Shown here in pieces: positions 1 through 12,599 of a stretch of 64,000 nt of DNA. The position numbers and the translations under genes were made by a program. Below the pieces are notes generated by a model, which did not search any database, was not told the origin of the DNA, and saw only the letters and a program-made list of their open reading frames with translations. Source of the stretch: Heliocidaris tuberculata (lineage: Eukaryota > Echinodermata > Echinoidea > Camarodonta > Echinometridae). Within the stretch, counting starts at the first letter, position 1. Each line of letters begins with the position of its first letter. Where the stretch lies: the NCBI GenBank assembly GCA_025618425.1, contig CM046850.1, positions 12,064,971 through 12,128,970 of the forward strand, in the 5' to 3' direction.

Positions 1-441
1 TAGCAACAAAAGTTGTGAAGACAGATTTCTTATTTTTCCTCTTGCACAGAGGATAGCATTTCTCTTTACTACAATTTTGTGATATTGTGGAATTTTTGAA
101 AATTATTATCAGAGAATATATACATATACAGTGAAAGCTGTACATGAAGACCTCTCAATGGAGGCAAGAAAAGCAGACATTTTTGCCAGGTAGTCTTTCC
201 TTACAGTTTCCTTTTATACTTGTTTCAGTGACAATTTCTGTTCAACGGAAACAAGAAAATGTAGTCTTTATATACAGGTGGTTGCTTCAGCAGGTTTCTC
301 TATATATTAATTATTATTTTTGACATCTTGGTGAAACAGTCTATTACAGGTTAGACTTCATGAATGTATGAATGTTAATGAGCAGTTATCACATGTTTTC
401 ATTTTCATTTCATAATGATTCTATGGTATATTATTCTTCAG

Positions 442-524
442 ACAAAGACAACATACCTGATAGCCTGGGTGTTGGTTGATGCTGTATCTGTCATCTGTGT
501 TGGGTTGATCTTCCTATTACAGAG
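442..524 (+). CDS. Penultimate coding exon, unidentified multipass membrane protein
   Basis: The exon lies between a polypyrimidine-AG acceptor (ttattcttcag) and a GTAGGG donor. Read from its first base it is open and encodes one hydrophobic span, TYLIAWVLVDAVSVICVGLI, followed by FLLQ and then R across the junction, which is a typical transmembrane helix with a basic exit. It ends two bases into a codon, and the next exon completes an Arg in frame. The earlier exons lie left of the window, or could not be recognised in bases 1-441. The family is not recognised; a multipass transporter or receptor is possible. The membrane call rests only on this helix. Confidence 0.62.
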
Positions 525-1012
525 GTAGGGAATCTTTCCTTTGAGGTACATACATGTAAGAATGAAGATTGTCTTGTATCTGAAAGCTAAGTTATGTAAT
601 TAAAGGTTTTCAGGTGAATTGAAATGGTTGAATTGTATATATAATATATGAACCTATCCCCGAGTTGATCTTGAAATCAAATTTATTGTGTTATGAAAAA
701 TGTAGTTCTAATTACGTAACATTCAGATTAATCTCCTCAAGTATCTTGAAATGCTTTAAAAAGGACATGTGAAGGGTTTGAGATAATAAGTCACCATTGG
801 GTGTGTTAAAAATTAATAGAGCCATCTTATATTTGTTTTTATTTTTATGTTGTTTTTTTTCTATGTTTGTTTTGCAAATGTCAGTCCTATAATTATCTAC
901 ACATTTTCTTTCTTTTTTTGTGAGTAAAATTCATAAATTGTTTGTGCAGCTCTTGGTCATTAGTCATAACACTTTAAATTGATTAGGTTTTTGTTCTTGT
1001 CCATGTCAACAG

Positions 1013-1256
1013 AGTGAGGCATCCTAACCACATCACCAATCCTGAAGCAATCTCTCTCAACTCGCCCCGTCAGAAGACGTTCCCCCACCACCACCATCAC
1101 CACCGCAAGAGCGACAGGGAGGTGCTGTACCAGTCCAATGAGGACACGCCCGCTGTCACCCCCACCGGTGATGGAAACATGACCATCGTTATGGAGGACC
1201 CTGTTGCCAACATCACACCCCCTGACCATGATGAAGTGCAGATGCAAATTGAGTGA
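1013..1256 (+). CDS. Terminal coding exon, cytoplasmic tail of the same membrane protein
   Basis: The acceptor ccatgtcaacag precedes an open frame of about 81 codons ending at TGA (1254-1256). The tail is hydrophilic: an N-terminal basic patch (VRHPNHITNP), a run of six histidines near residue 30, a basic KSDRE segment, and an acidic, Pro/Thr-rich end finishing in DEVQMQIE. It looks like the cytoplasmic C-terminus of the protein whose last membrane helix is in the 442-524 exon. GC content and codon regularity are clearly higher than in the flanks, which supports real coding. No enzymatic motif is visible and the function is unknown. Confidence 0.7.
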
Positions 1257-2250
1257 ACCAGAATGAACTGGAATAAACTGCTTTGAGACAAGTAAAAGAG
1301 AACGGTACATGTTAATGCTCTAATTCTTTTAGCCAGCATTGGTTTATTCTGAGATTGAGTTGTAGATGCAGCAGGAGTGAACCAGAATAAACTGGAATAA
1401 ACCTCTTTTAGCCAGAAATGCCCCGGTGCTGGAAGAGTATATGACATGTACATTTTCTTGTATTTGAGCTAGCATTGACACATGTGAGCTAGAAAATTAG
1501 AAATGCTCCAATAATGGAAGAACATGGTACTTTTGATGCATATGTATATTACTTGATTCTGAGAATGAAATGCAGATACAGCCAAAGTGCACCAGGCAAA
1601 CTGGAATAAACAGCCTTGCACCAGAAGAGATCCAACAATAAAAGTGGATCCAATGGTCTTGTTTTAGGGCAAGTCTGGTTTAAACCTGATGAAGGTGCCA
1701 AAAGCTGGAGAACAGCACCATCCTGTAGAAGATTTAGAATGAGTTATGATGGCAATGTGAACTGAAGTTGGATTAAACTTCTCTCATCCAGAAGTTCTGA
1801 AAAGGACAGACTATGATCTTGTCTTTGAGCAAGCATTGCCTCAACCTTAATCTAAGCACCAAAGCTGGAGTGCAGCATCATTTTGAAAGTGATTGGATAT
1901 GGCTATTGAAGTTGATATGAACCCTGTATAAGGTCCACAAGGCTCTTGTTCATCTAGTTTCTGTCACTGGTTCATCTTGCCTGAAATGTTCATTCAGAAG
2001 TTAAAGGTGGCATATCTGAGGTAACATTTGTTTTTAAAAATTTGGAATAGAGAATATCCCAGACATCACAGAGCTTGTGTAGGAAAAGTATATTGCTGAC
2101 AGAAAGGGCTGCGTTTCTTTAGACTTCATCAAGTCCCAAGACGGGCTTGTGCAAAGAGGCCATCACTACAGTTCCCTGCATTGACATTCTCAATGTCCAT
2201 TTACTCTGTATATTACATAAGAATTGACATGAAAATGTATGCAGTTACCA
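1257..2250 (+). repeat. 3' untranslated region with a diverged tandem repeat
   Basis: Directly after the stop codon, a diverged unit recurs with cores near 1240, 1364, 1570 and 1755 (GTGAACCAGAATAAACTGG, GCACCAGGCAAACTGG, GTGAACTGAAGTTGG). Each is followed by ATAAAC or TTAAAC and a CCAGAA phrase 25-40 bases on. The last codons of the gene belong to the first unit. An AATAAA at about 1636 could serve as a poly(A) signal; others lie near 4394 and 4992. No open frame of note is present. Confidence 0.5.
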
Positions 2251-2280
2251 GATTATCTGTAGTCCAGACTGGGTTGAAAC

Positions 2281-2622
2281 CCCGGGGGGGGGGGGGGGGG
2301 GGGGTACTCACGTATATTGGGTATACGGGGATGTGCCGCTGGGAAGGGTGACTTTTCATTAAAAAGATCCTTAGACATGGGTCCCATTTTTCCCCAAAAA
2401 ATCCTTAGACATGGGTCTCTTATCCCGGCTCTTATCATTTGTTTCATTCCTCTCTTTTCTCCCTCATTTGTCCGGGAAATCCTTAGACATGGGTCCATTT
2501 TTCACAAAAAATCCTTAGACATGGGTGCCTATTTACAGCAAAAGGACCCTTAGATGTGGGTATGGGTCTGGAGTTCTCAGCCGCACACCCCCGTCCGATT
2601 ATAATCTGAGTACCCCCCCCCC
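2281..2622. mobile_element. Poly-G-ended inverted-repeat element, copy 1
   Basis: The left end is CCCGGGG(n) followed by TACTCACGTATAT. The right end is TAATCTGAGTA followed by C(n) and GGG, so the ends form an inverted repeat whose core is G(n)TACTCA. The 10-base string GGGTTGAAAC flanks both sides (2271-2280 and 2623-2632) and looks like a target-site duplication. Inside, CTTAGACATGGGT recurs about four times (near 2369, 2406, 2481, 2514), with a variant near 2549. No coding capacity. A second copy lies at 14,391-14,867. Confidence 0.6.
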
Positions 2623-3726
2623 GGGTTGAAACAGATTTCAAAAATTGGGTCCTAGGTCATAGGCGACAAGTCAGAGGTTGCAATACTGGTACTGTCATCA
2701 CAGAGCTACTGGTATTGCATTTTCAGATGTATACAAAAAATATAATTCATACTACATGTACACACAAGAGTATTGCTGCACAAATACAAAGTAGATACAT
2801 ATTGATTAGACTCTCTCTATGTTCTTAACGTTACACAGCAGCATATCAGAACCAGCCTTTCAGTATGACTAAATTCTGACTGGTTGTTGAATGTGAAATA
2901 TGGGTTTCTAGGTTGTAAAGATTTGAATTTTTGAAGGATATGTACTTATCAGTGAAATCTCTCCTTGAGAATTCCTCCTATATGTTTCTTGTTTCTATAA
3001 ATCAGTAAAATACACACTCTGATCTCTGAAGTAAATATATCAGTGGAGAGTAATAAGAAAATCTTGTTAATAGATGTACATGTACATATGTACTGAAAAA
3101 TATTAAGTCATTTTAGGTGGCTGTCACACTTTACAAGTTGTGTCTTGAGGACTTAGAAAACATCAAAAAGTGCATCTGAAATCAGTAAAATGCACACTGA
3201 ACGGGATTACAAAGGCTTACAAGAACCCCACTCAAGGGCAATGTCAGTAATCTTGTGTATAGCCTATAGTAGTCATGTTCGGAACATGTGATATGTCATT
3301 GTAATGTTCGCACATTTAAATAGGTGAAAAATTCAGCTATTGAAATTGACTTAGGTTGATATTTTAAAAGTCGTTTGACTCTGATTCAAGAAAGTGCATG
3401 TATCCGTAGTGTAAAGAAAAGAGGCAAATCTTGTGAAACTGATGAATATTGAAGAATATCAATCCATCTTAACCTGTTGCCTACTGAACTCTTTCATTCT
3501 CCTAGGCTCAATACAGGAACCACCTAGTTCATGAAGGCAATGGGTTAAGTTAATGTTACAGTTTGCAAGTTGATGTTGTGTCCAGTGATTAAAGTGATTG
3601 ATTAACTTTGTGAAAAATTGTAAAATCAGCTCAAATGCCAGTGAATTGTGTGCAGTCCTCTAACTACATATATAATTAAGGATATGTGAAAGTATGAGAG
3701 AAAATGGAACCCGTTTACTATCCTAA

Positions 3727-3930
3727 AAAAGAGAAAATCGCGATCAATCGCTAGCGCAAGTCGCTCGGCTTCTTCGCTGCGCTGCAGTCACAAAAACCAA
3801 GCACCAGCGCTTGGCGATTTCAGAGCGGGTTTCCAGCCCGTACGGTATTCTGTGATAGAGCGAGGTATACCAACCGTAAGAGTTCTTTGTGGTTCGATGG
3901 TACTCTATCCCGACATCAATGTTCAATCGT
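3727..3930. repeat. GC-rich island, probable repeat fragment
   Basis: About 200 bases stand out from AT-rich surroundings by base composition. They contain GCGCTGCAGTCACAAAAACC and GAGCGGGTTTCCAGCCCG. On the minus strand there is a GCGAAG/GCGAGC-type run like the one inside the elements at 35.9, 36.2 and 45.4 kb (GCGAGCGAGCGAAGCGAGCG). A 60-codon minus frame crosses it without a recognisable domain. It is probably a fragment of a dispersed element, but the boundaries are not defined. Confidence 0.3.
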
Positions 3931-4417
3931 AAATATCTTGATATATAAACGACCGATCAGCTTATAAAACTCAGGCGATTCCTGTCTGAGCTAAAGGTTT
4001 GCAATTATGACTACAGCATTAGCTGGAACAGTGATTTTTTTTTTTCAATCCTGGATAAAATGTTAATCAATGCCTTTAAGATGCCATCTAAATGTGAAAT
4101 AGAAAAAAACGTGATATTCAAATTGGCAGGTTTGCTAGTGTGTTATACATGTACATGTAGCTTGAGTTACGAAGGATACTAGAGCAATATTTGTCTCATT
4201 TTCTTTCAAATTTGTCAAACCAAATATACATGTACCATTATGTATCTGTGATGCAGAATCTCCTTTTCTTCACTGCAGCTCTGACTTTCTGATTCATTTC
4301 ATATATTATTTTCCAAGGGATGAAGAGCTGCTGAATTTCTTGTCTGAGAAAATTCACTAAGTTCATTCATATTGATTTCAGCTGGATGTTTGTAAATAAA
4401 GCATTACACATGCTGAT

Positions 4418-4476
4418 AGCCAGAAGGGCGTTAACTCTGAGTATTAAGAGAGCTCTTTGTTAACGTCCTTCTGGCT
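4418..4476. repeat. Short inverted repeat with GCCAGAAGGGCGTTAAC arms
   Basis: The arms 4418-4435 and 4459-4476 pair at 16 of 17 inner positions (GCCAGAAGGGCGTTAAC against GCCAGAAGGACGTTAAC on the other strand), with a 23-base loop. A structure built from the same word is at 19,535-19,602, so this is a dispersed family. Confidence 0.55.
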
Positions 4477-7400
4477 CTGAACATATGATTATTTCTTTCC
4501 GAAATTCATTAAAAAAAGATGTGTGCATTCTGCAGGATCTTCAAAACAGTACTTTCATTTTATTCAAGAGCAGATGTATGTAAACAAGCGGCAAATTATT
4601 CAGAGTCTCTTGAATTTTTGTGTGTTTGCTAGTGAAAAAAAAGAACAGACAATTTTTCAGATGAATGCTGTACATAGAGATTGCATGGCTTTGTGATGCG
4701 ATGTGTCAAATTCTAGGGCCATTACATATATGTCTGTATTCACCATTGGACGCATTTTGGTTTTTGTATATGTTCCAGAGTAATATATATGTTGCAGGAA
4801 TATATTTCTTGTTGCTTGTGCCATTATATTGAGATTAGTTATGTGATATCGATGTAGATCAAAGCATAGCATTTTATTTTTGTATGATGGTTCTTGCCCA
4901 CTAAAGACTGTAAAATGTAGATGCTGTGTTGGTACACATCAATTATTATTTTAAAGGATATGCTTCTAGTAAAGAATCCTAGTTCAAGTTTGAAATAAAG
5001 CCCCATCGCAACTTACTGTTACACTGTAAAAGAATATGGGGTAAAAAATTTCCAACATTAGGGTAATTATTTTTCTAACCAACTTCTGAGCAATTATATG
5101 CCCAAAACAAGTCATTTTTTGTGCCTGAACACCAAGTGAGTTGGTGTCTGATCGTAAGAAAATATGATCATCCCCTAAAGGGGGGGGGGGGGGGTTTAAG
5201 TGAAATGTAAACGTTCGCAAGTTTAAGTGGTTTGGAAACATTTTATTTCTACTTTTGTAGGTTTCAAACTTACTCGTTTAAACTTTAAAGAGTATTGATT
5301 CATAGGTACATGCACATGTGTTTCTGAATCCATTTAGCAGATAATGGGTGTGTTCCTCATTATTTGTATTGTTATCCCTATATTTTTATACACTTCATTT
5401 CACTTTACTTCTATTCGCATTGAATGTTTTACCATCACGTGTGTTGATGTATAAATAGATAGATATTACAAAATTAATTTAGGAGATAAAGACAGTCCTG
5501 TTTATATCCTTTTATTTTTATAACCATTTAGTGCAGCATTGAAAGCTTTCTGTAAATGCAGAGACACAGTGTGATTTCAGGTTCCTTTAGATTATTCTTA
5601 ATTAATGTTTTTGTTTTAATAATACATTCTGCAAGTTATTAATTGCCAATAACTTTGTCTTTTGAATGCTGTGTACAAGTTGTCCCCTGTCTCAGCTATG
5701 GTAATGCTTTGCTCTTCCAAATTGTAGTAAAATTATAAAGTATTATGCCATTTCTACTGCCTTACAATTTAGTATCTGCTTGAATGCTACAGTAATGATT
5801 ATGTTGAGTTACAAAAGAAAAAGAAATGTGACATTGTAGCTTTTTCATAAATTTTATCAAAAGGGTAGAATTATGTAAATGGTTGGAGTATAACAATGAG
5901 ATACCCGCTGAAGTGTAGAAATAATAGTTTCTATGTTAGGAATATACTGAGTAACTTCTGAAATAGAAATAATAATTGTGCAAAATTTTTAGTTATTTGA
6001 TTAACCTGTTGAATTTGGTTTAAATTTGGTATAAATTTGGTTAAATTTGATATAATCCACATTTTTCATTGACCCCAGGCCAAGATATAATATTAGTAAT
6101 AATAACAGGATTTATATAGGATACCAAACACTGTCCCTTTTCTCAGGCACCATATTTACCAAATTTGAATCAACTCTAGAAGCAAAATGAAAGAAAGAGG
6201 GAGAAAAAAGGGTCACATGACCTAATCTAGTTTTGATTTTTAAAATGATACCTGAAATAATTATAGATACACATATTGTTCAGTAGAGTGACATGGGTCT
6301 AGATATTGATGATGGGGGGGGGGGGGGGGCACCAGTCTTACTGGTGAATAATTAGTGAATTACCCCCTTCCCTACAGGACCCAGGTTGTTCCTGCATTGA
6401 GCCTATGGGACCAATGGAATTCAGTAGTCAAGGAGTTAAATTAATATATGGTACAACACTGATTTAAGGTAGGGTGCTGGAGGATGTCCCCTCATCTTCA
6501 TTTCTGGTCCTTTTCCCCTCTCCCTTTCGCTTTCTCTTTTTTTTTTCTTTTGCCGTTTGATGGCGGGGGTGGGGGGGGGGGAGCACAATCCCCCCGTAGC
6601 TCACTCATATGGTTAAAATAACGGTGACCCAACCATGACTAGAAAAATAAGGTTTTACAGCATTGAGAAATAAAGTGCTTTTTGCTGCTGCTACCTCAGA
6701 TTAGAATTTCATTTCAGAAATGAAAATACTTTAAGATTAATTACTTGGCTTACAAGTGTAGTTTGATAGTACCCTTTCAGTTTTGTTTTGTTTTGGTTTT
6801 TTTAATAAATTAGATGTAGTATTTTTTTCGCTTGTCCAAGGGCATATTTCTCGGCATTTCCCTTGACTTTTTAGTTTTATATTTCATTATGTTCCTTGAG
6901 CTCAAATGTGAGAAAAAATGCTATATTTGTAAGATATACAATGTTGTTATCTTAAGATAGCTAAAAATAAAAATTGCCTATTGCCTTACAAAATGTGCTT
7001 GCTTAAATGATTTTTTCTATGTACTGTTGTGTTGTAAGTTTTTACTGCCTGTATTTGAGTTGTAAGTTATTTCAGAAAAAAGGAAAAAGCGGTATCTTTG
7101 GTTGATTCCATTTAAGATGTGTGTGGCTTCTTTGGAAAGCAGTTTACTCGCAATAATCAAATGTACATTATAAACTACAATAATGTAAATTTTGAAGGAT
7201 GGTTACATTTTATTTAATTCAACTATCCTCTTATTTCAACCCTCAAATTTTTTTGTGCTGGGGAAAATTTGCCTGTTTATGTTTTATTTGTATTATGAAT
7301 ATATGTTTAAATAATGTACATAAAGCTGCAGAATACATTGGATGATTTTACACATTTCTTATACTTATGAAAGTAATCAAATGACATGAAAGATGTTCTC

Positions 7401-8092
7401 AGATTTTTTTTTTGTAAATCTTCCTCTGCCATTTTTTCATAGAATCAATGCAAAAATATGAGAAATGACTGTTTTCCAAGCAGTGTCAATCATTTATCAA
7501 TCCAAGTGATTGAAAAAAGTTTCATAGCCAAAGAAATGTCATTTCAATTAGTTTTTACCATGGTTCATAACTTATAAACTTCTTGCCAGAAGTTGTACAT
7601 AATTTCATGACTGCTAGAGATCAACCAAACAACAGTTACATTGTGTCACATAATTCTCCACATATAACTCATTGATCCATCTCAATGTACATCTTTGAAA
7701 TTTTGTAACTTTGGGAGCAAAAAAAAAAAAAACCTCCAAAATACACCTTTTAGGATTCTTTCAAACGTTTCCATAAAATGCAGATGCAGCTTTACTATAC
7801 CTTACATTGTACAAATTAATTACAAATGATGTTGCTCCTAAAAATATATAAATCCAACTTTCAAAAAGCTGCTCTTGTACGATGAACTTTTCTTCGGTAT
7901 TATTTGCCTTCGCTTTCTGAAACTGAAATGAATCCCTTCAAGTTCAAGTATCTATGCAAACTTTTCGTAATGAATTTTAGCTAATTTCTCAGACTTCTAC
8001 TTACAGATGTAATGAAAAGTTAGTGTAAAAAAATATTTGTATTGTTGTCCGTGTCAATGTTATTGAGAATAAATCTGTTTCTGTACAGTTGC

Positions 8093-8396
8093 TTAAAGGG
8101 CAATCCGACCTTATTGGCAAGTTATTATGAAAGAAAGCAGAGAAGCAGATTAATGAAAGTTTGAACAAAATCGGACAAGCAATAAGAAAATGGTGAGCTT
8201 TTGAAAGTTTGAGTACTGCCCCGAGTGAAGAGGCACTTAGGAGAAAACCGCAAATTAATGATATTTTAGTGCACGACAAACATCCATAACTTTTTCTATT
8301 CCCCTCGGATTTCTTTCAAACTTTCACCATCCTGTTTTTATTATTTTTCTACTTTCACACAAATCATCTTAGTACCAAGGTTAGATTGCCCTTTAA
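8093..8396. mobile_element. TTAA-flanked MITE (GGGCAATC ends), internally deleted copy
   Basis: The ends are TTAAAGGGCAATCCGACCTT and the reverse complement of TTAAAGGGCAATCTAACCTT. The subterminal region repeats GAAAGTTTGAA on both arms, so the copy is a long inverted repeat. TTAA on each side suggests a piggyBac- or Kolobok-like target preference. No transposase is encoded. A longer relative lies at 24,569-25,160. Confidence 0.7.
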
Positions 8397-8871
8397 TTAT
8401 GAAAACAACGTTAATGAATGTTGGAAGTGATAAGCAAAAAGTGTACATGTACTTTAAGATATGTATTGTTGCAAATATTATTTTATTTAACATATGAAGA
8501 ATTCTTTTTTGTGTGTAGCGTAACGCGAAGAGGCATTTTGATTTTGTTTCCATGAATATTTAAAATATACAAAGAGGAAATAAAGCATTGTGTCGTCTGC
8601 CATGAAAATTATTTGTAAATTTGTTTTTCTTTTGTTACCAAGATGAATGACAGCTCCTTACTATGGGAGGTCCCAAAATATTTCTTTCAAAAATGAAAAA
8701 ATATAGAGAAAAAACAGGATTAGAAAAACAGGATTAGAAAAACGTTTGAGCAAAAACTGAACGTTTTAATAATTGTACTGTCCATGACTGACAAAACAAC
8801 AATATATAGTCAAGGATTGTAATTCTGAACAGATTGTATTACCGAACGTGTACAGTTAAGCGCCTAAAATG

Positions 8872-8907
8872 GGTTTTCATACGCGTGGGATTACGCGTAT
8901 GAAAACC
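8872..8907. repeat. Perfect 15-bp hairpin
   Basis: The arms GGTTTTCATACGCGT (8872-8886) and ACGCGTATGAAAACC (8893-8907) are exact reverse complements around GGGATT. About 30 bases outside, ACCGAACGTGT (8841) is matched in inverted orientation by ACACGTTCGG (8950), giving a nested structure. This may be the terminus of an unrecognised element. Confidence 0.6.
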
Positions 8908-9989
8908 ACACTATTGAAACAAAGGTTGTGTCTTTTTCCCATAGGTTTCACACGTTCGGAAATACAGTACCTTTTTCAAAGGACCAAAACGCCGCGTCGT
9001 TGGGAAGGGGTTCACTCGGAAGGGAATATCGTATTAAATCTACGTTGTCTTTTTAAAATTCCAACAACTTCTTTTTCTGTAGGACTTTGAGCATCCATTA
9101 TGTAAGTTTGACAGACATTCGTGTGATATTTTATTTGCTATCGTTGATTTTCTGAAAAGTGTTCGGACACTGGATCCACCACCATGCAAAAGGAAAGATA
9201 GAAACGAGTTGGTCTCGTAACCTGTTGGTCTTGTCGGTCATCAATCTCATGAAGCCTCAGATAACGTGTCGTCAGGAGGCCCAAGACACGGACAATTTCG
9301 GTCTCGTGGGCTATATAGCGGAAAATTCGTACCTGTTGAGAAAATATGAAAACCGGGGTATATCAAACACGAACTAATTTTAAATGCTTTAAAGTGACTT
9401 CTTTGTATAAGCGTACCGTGTAAACAAATCATATGTAAAAATAGTTTTCAGTGGGGTTTTTTTTCGGGGAGGGGGTTGGTCATTGTAAAAATGGAAGGCA
9501 ATCATTGTTTTGATAACTGATACCATGACAAATCGGTTTCGCGAGGTATTAATATCATTGTTCTTCTCATCGTTATATCTTAATGCTTCATTGTTGTCTT
9601 CCAATTAAAACCTATCGACTTTGGATATTTAGTTTCATACACCATACCACATCTTTGTCGAAGATTTAAGTGGTCATTTCTTTTCTTCTTTAAAATCATT
9701 TAGCTTCGAGTGCTATCATTTTGGCAAGAACAAAGCCGTTGGAAGAATAACCCAAGTGTGAATTGTGGTATTTTAATTTCTGTTTTGCCGAAACCGAAAA
9801 TTAGAAAGTGTATATTGGATTGTATGAAATTACATTTGTTTTACCCGGATACTCTCCATTTCTGAAACTCTGCCTATCCCTTGACGGAAGTAAGTCTTGT
9901 GGTGTGTTAGATTGCGGTCATGAATTGTAACCATCTTATTTGCTATCGAACTTTAACACAGAGGGAATGTTTCGTCGTAGAATCATTTC

Positions 9990-10103
9990 CCCCTCTCATT
10001 TTCCTTTCCAACCTTTTATCCATTTTCCTTCCCTCTTTTTGCCATTCGACTGGGAGGGAGGAAGGTATGTGCCCCCCCCCCCGTGCCCCAAGCTGCGCCA
10101 CTG
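9990..10103. mobile_element. Solo hAT-MITE-like end
   Basis: A pyrimidine-rich stretch, TTCGACTGGGAGGGAGG, then a C-run, ends in GCTGCGCCACTG. This is the same layout as the right half of the MITE at 26,248-26,501 (CTTTTT..TTCGATGGAGGAAGG..CCCCC..GCTACGCTGCTG). The left terminus is not visible. Confidence 0.45.
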
Positions 10104-11375
10104 ATTCTCGAAGACAAAGTTCATTCACCCACAAAGATTAAATGCGTTTTTTTATACTTCTCGATCTGATTTATTTTTTAATCAGCTCTTTTTCTTTTTT
10201 TTTTTACCGCACCGCGTTGGGTGTTGCCCCTGAGCCTTCCCCTTCCTCATCAGAGACAGGAGTGATTCAGGTGTCACTTTCTTATTAACTTAAATCCCCA
10301 TCTTCTATAGGGTTAATAATTGGATAGAATCCAGTGGAAGATCTATGATAGGGGAACTGTCCAAGACATACGGCGGTCTAAATGGAGCTTACTATAGAAT
10401 CTTCGGCTCGGGTGAGCTAAACAAAAACAAAAACAAACCTGCATCATAACTAGTGTTTTGATTATGTTGCTTTCCTCAATCGTTCGTATATTTTGTCTTC
10501 CAATCACCTCTCTGACCTTTATGCCAGTTATGCAAAACATTATGTCAGGTGACCACCCCGCCCTTTTTCAGGATGTGCGCAAGCCCTTGGATCATGTTAA
10601 TGATTTTCATTTTTGTCCTTTGCACTCTACTCGAAACTAAAAGGAAAATTTATGTGTATGTCCATACACTGATTTCTAAAAATGCTAAGTGGTTACTACC
10701 CATTGTTCTCATCTCACCGGTATAATATTCCATTGAACTCTATGATATTCTTTCTAAAGTTAAAAGTTTAGACAACATTAATAAGTAAACAATCAATCAA
10801 ACGCATCGTCATCCGTTTGAAATCAAATAAATCTTACGGTTCAAATTAGAGGAACCATATTTGTTTCAATACCTATAAGTTCAGTGGATGTTAGAAGAGA
10901 AGCATATGTACTTATATGCCATAATGATAGAACTCAAGTATACAAATATATCCGACATGGTCGTTAGTCACTGGGCGGCAGGGGGCAGTCTCCCTGAAAA
11001 ATTAAGGAACTATGCTTTCGAATACTTCAGTTCCGTTCAGTTCAGTTCGTTTATTCCCCACAGCAATAAAAAAAAATACATGCACATATGAGCAAAAGCC
11101 CATAATGCAAGTACATTAAAAAGTTTATTTAAAAATACAAACATAAGTCATCAATTATTACAATAATATTTACGATAATAAGCATATCAAAACAATGAAA
11201 TAGGAGAAAAGACACTACATTATCGTGGAGGGAGCCAACAGGAAGACAAAATGTAATTTGCATCCAACATATAATCGAAAATTGAAAATATAGCCTAATG
11301 TATAGGTGTAATAATAGTAAATATAAAATTTCACCTGTAATTACATAAATCATAAATTAATTAAATTAACAATAT

Positions 11376-11442
<67 letters not shown>
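11376..11442. repeat. (TA)n microsatellite
   Basis: About 65 bases of alternating TA sit immediately outside the left arm of the large fold-back structure. A shorter TATATA run lies outside the right arm at about 16,597-16,613. Confidence 0.95.
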
Positions 11443-11449
<7 letters not shown>

Positions 11450-11469
11450 ATAAACCCAAAGCTGGTGTA

Positions 11470-12390
11470 ATAGGGAGACACTCCTTGTATTTTTTCTTTG
11501 TACTAGTGTTAGTTAGGTACACAGACGGCTCCTCATGGGAAATGGTGTTCACTTTTTCTGAACGTGGACTCCTAATTCAAATTTTATGCTGAAAACGAAT
11601 CCATCGACTGATTTTTGAAAATAGGTGCCCAAAGTGCCCAAATTGGGCCTTTTGGGTACTCATTGTAAAAGTCATAATTATTTCACATACAGAGGCTAAG
11701 AAGTTAGAATCATATAACTTTTTGTTTCTGCTGTATTCTCTTAATGACAAATTGAATAAATAGAACCTTAGAAATACCAACAGGGGCCATTTTTCTTGAA
11801 AACGAGCCTTTGACCTAATTATTATCCAAGTTCTCATTATAGTGGCCAAATTTAGTGAAATATTACTATTTTGCGATTTGAGCTGGTCAAGTCCAAACAT
11901 ACATACTGCCCGTGCATAAATGCGGCTGATGTGAATTTAAATTAGGTGCCCACAACATTTCAAAATGGGCCCATTGGTTATGTTGCTTGAAAGGTGACAG
12001 TGTTGAGCCAGTACTTGCGTTGACATTCTAGCGTGCTACTCAACCTCACTTCTTGCTAAAAATGATGTCAGTGACCGACTTTTTAAAGTACTTGCAGGTG
12101 CCCAAAGTGCCCAAATTGGGCCTTTTGGGTACCCATTGTGAAATTAAGATTATTTCACTGGGGGAGGCTTAGAATAGTTAAAATGATCTATTGTTTCTGA
12201 AGTATTCTATTAATGACATGTTAACCAAATAGAAACTTAAAAATACCAAATAGGGCCGCTTTCCTTGAAAAGGGCCCATTATTGTCTTAGTTTTCATCAG
12301 AGTACCTAATTTCAGCGAAATATCTTTATTTTGTAATTTGAGTTAGTCAAGTACTAATATGAATACGGACCTAGGCCAATTCGGTTTCCA
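11470..12390. repeat. Left arm of a large fold-back element (tandem ~473-bp units)
   Basis: The outer end reads TAGGGAGACACTCCTTGTAT. Two units follow, each beginning GGTGCCCAAAGTGCCCAAAT (11,624 and 12,097; period 473). Each runs through a conserved order of phrases (TTTTGGGTAC, ATTATTTCAC, TCTTAATGACA, CTTGAAAA, TTTGAG.TGGTCAAGT), and the second unit is partial. The same units occur reverse-complemented at 15,290-16,585. No protein is encoded; a 107-codon minus frame is open only by chance. Confidence 0.75.
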
Positions 12391-12599
12391 AAAGTGGAGC
12401 AAAGGGCCAAATGTGCCCCTCCCCCCCCCCCCCCCCATCAGACAGTGCCCACATCGAATAGTTATTGGGTTCAAGCCCAGTTAATCTTTGCTTGCTCGTC
12501 GCAATACTACGGCCCACTCAGCTATGTTGGCTACATATTAATCAAGAAATTGTGCCCACTTTTTTTTTTTCTTCTTTTTTTTTAATGAAAGAAAGACCT

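Larger units (their letters stand above)
2640..8090. other. Intergenic, no gene seen
   Basis: This is AT-rich sequence without a credible exon or conserved protein segment. It holds a GC-rich insert (3727-3930), a small inverted repeat (4418-4476), and poly-G runs near 5178, 6314 and 6571, the last two flanked by CACCAGTCTTACTGGTG and CCCCGTAGCTCACT. Several AATAAA signals occur (4394, 4992). Short open frames here are AT-rich or cross homopolymers and look fortuitous. Confidence 0.55.
8400..11370. other. Intergenic, no gene seen
   Basis: There is a compact hairpin at 8872-8907 inside a GC-richer tract (about 8840-9380), a solo hAT-like right end ending at 10,103, and otherwise AT-rich sequence. 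The ORF-sized stretches (8869-9090, 9920-10,141 and others) show no domain, and no splice arrangement makes sense of them. Confidence 0.5.

Noticed and set aside
1097..1453. 118- and 116-codon minus frames over the terminal exon
   Set aside because: They are antisense shadows of the plus-strand coding exon and its repeat. The plus strand has the splice acceptor, frame continuity and a sensible C-terminus.
11577..11900. 107-codon minus frame mirrored at 16,072-16,347
   Set aside because: Both belong to the inverted tandem units. The similarity is nucleotide-level repeat, with no conserved domain.
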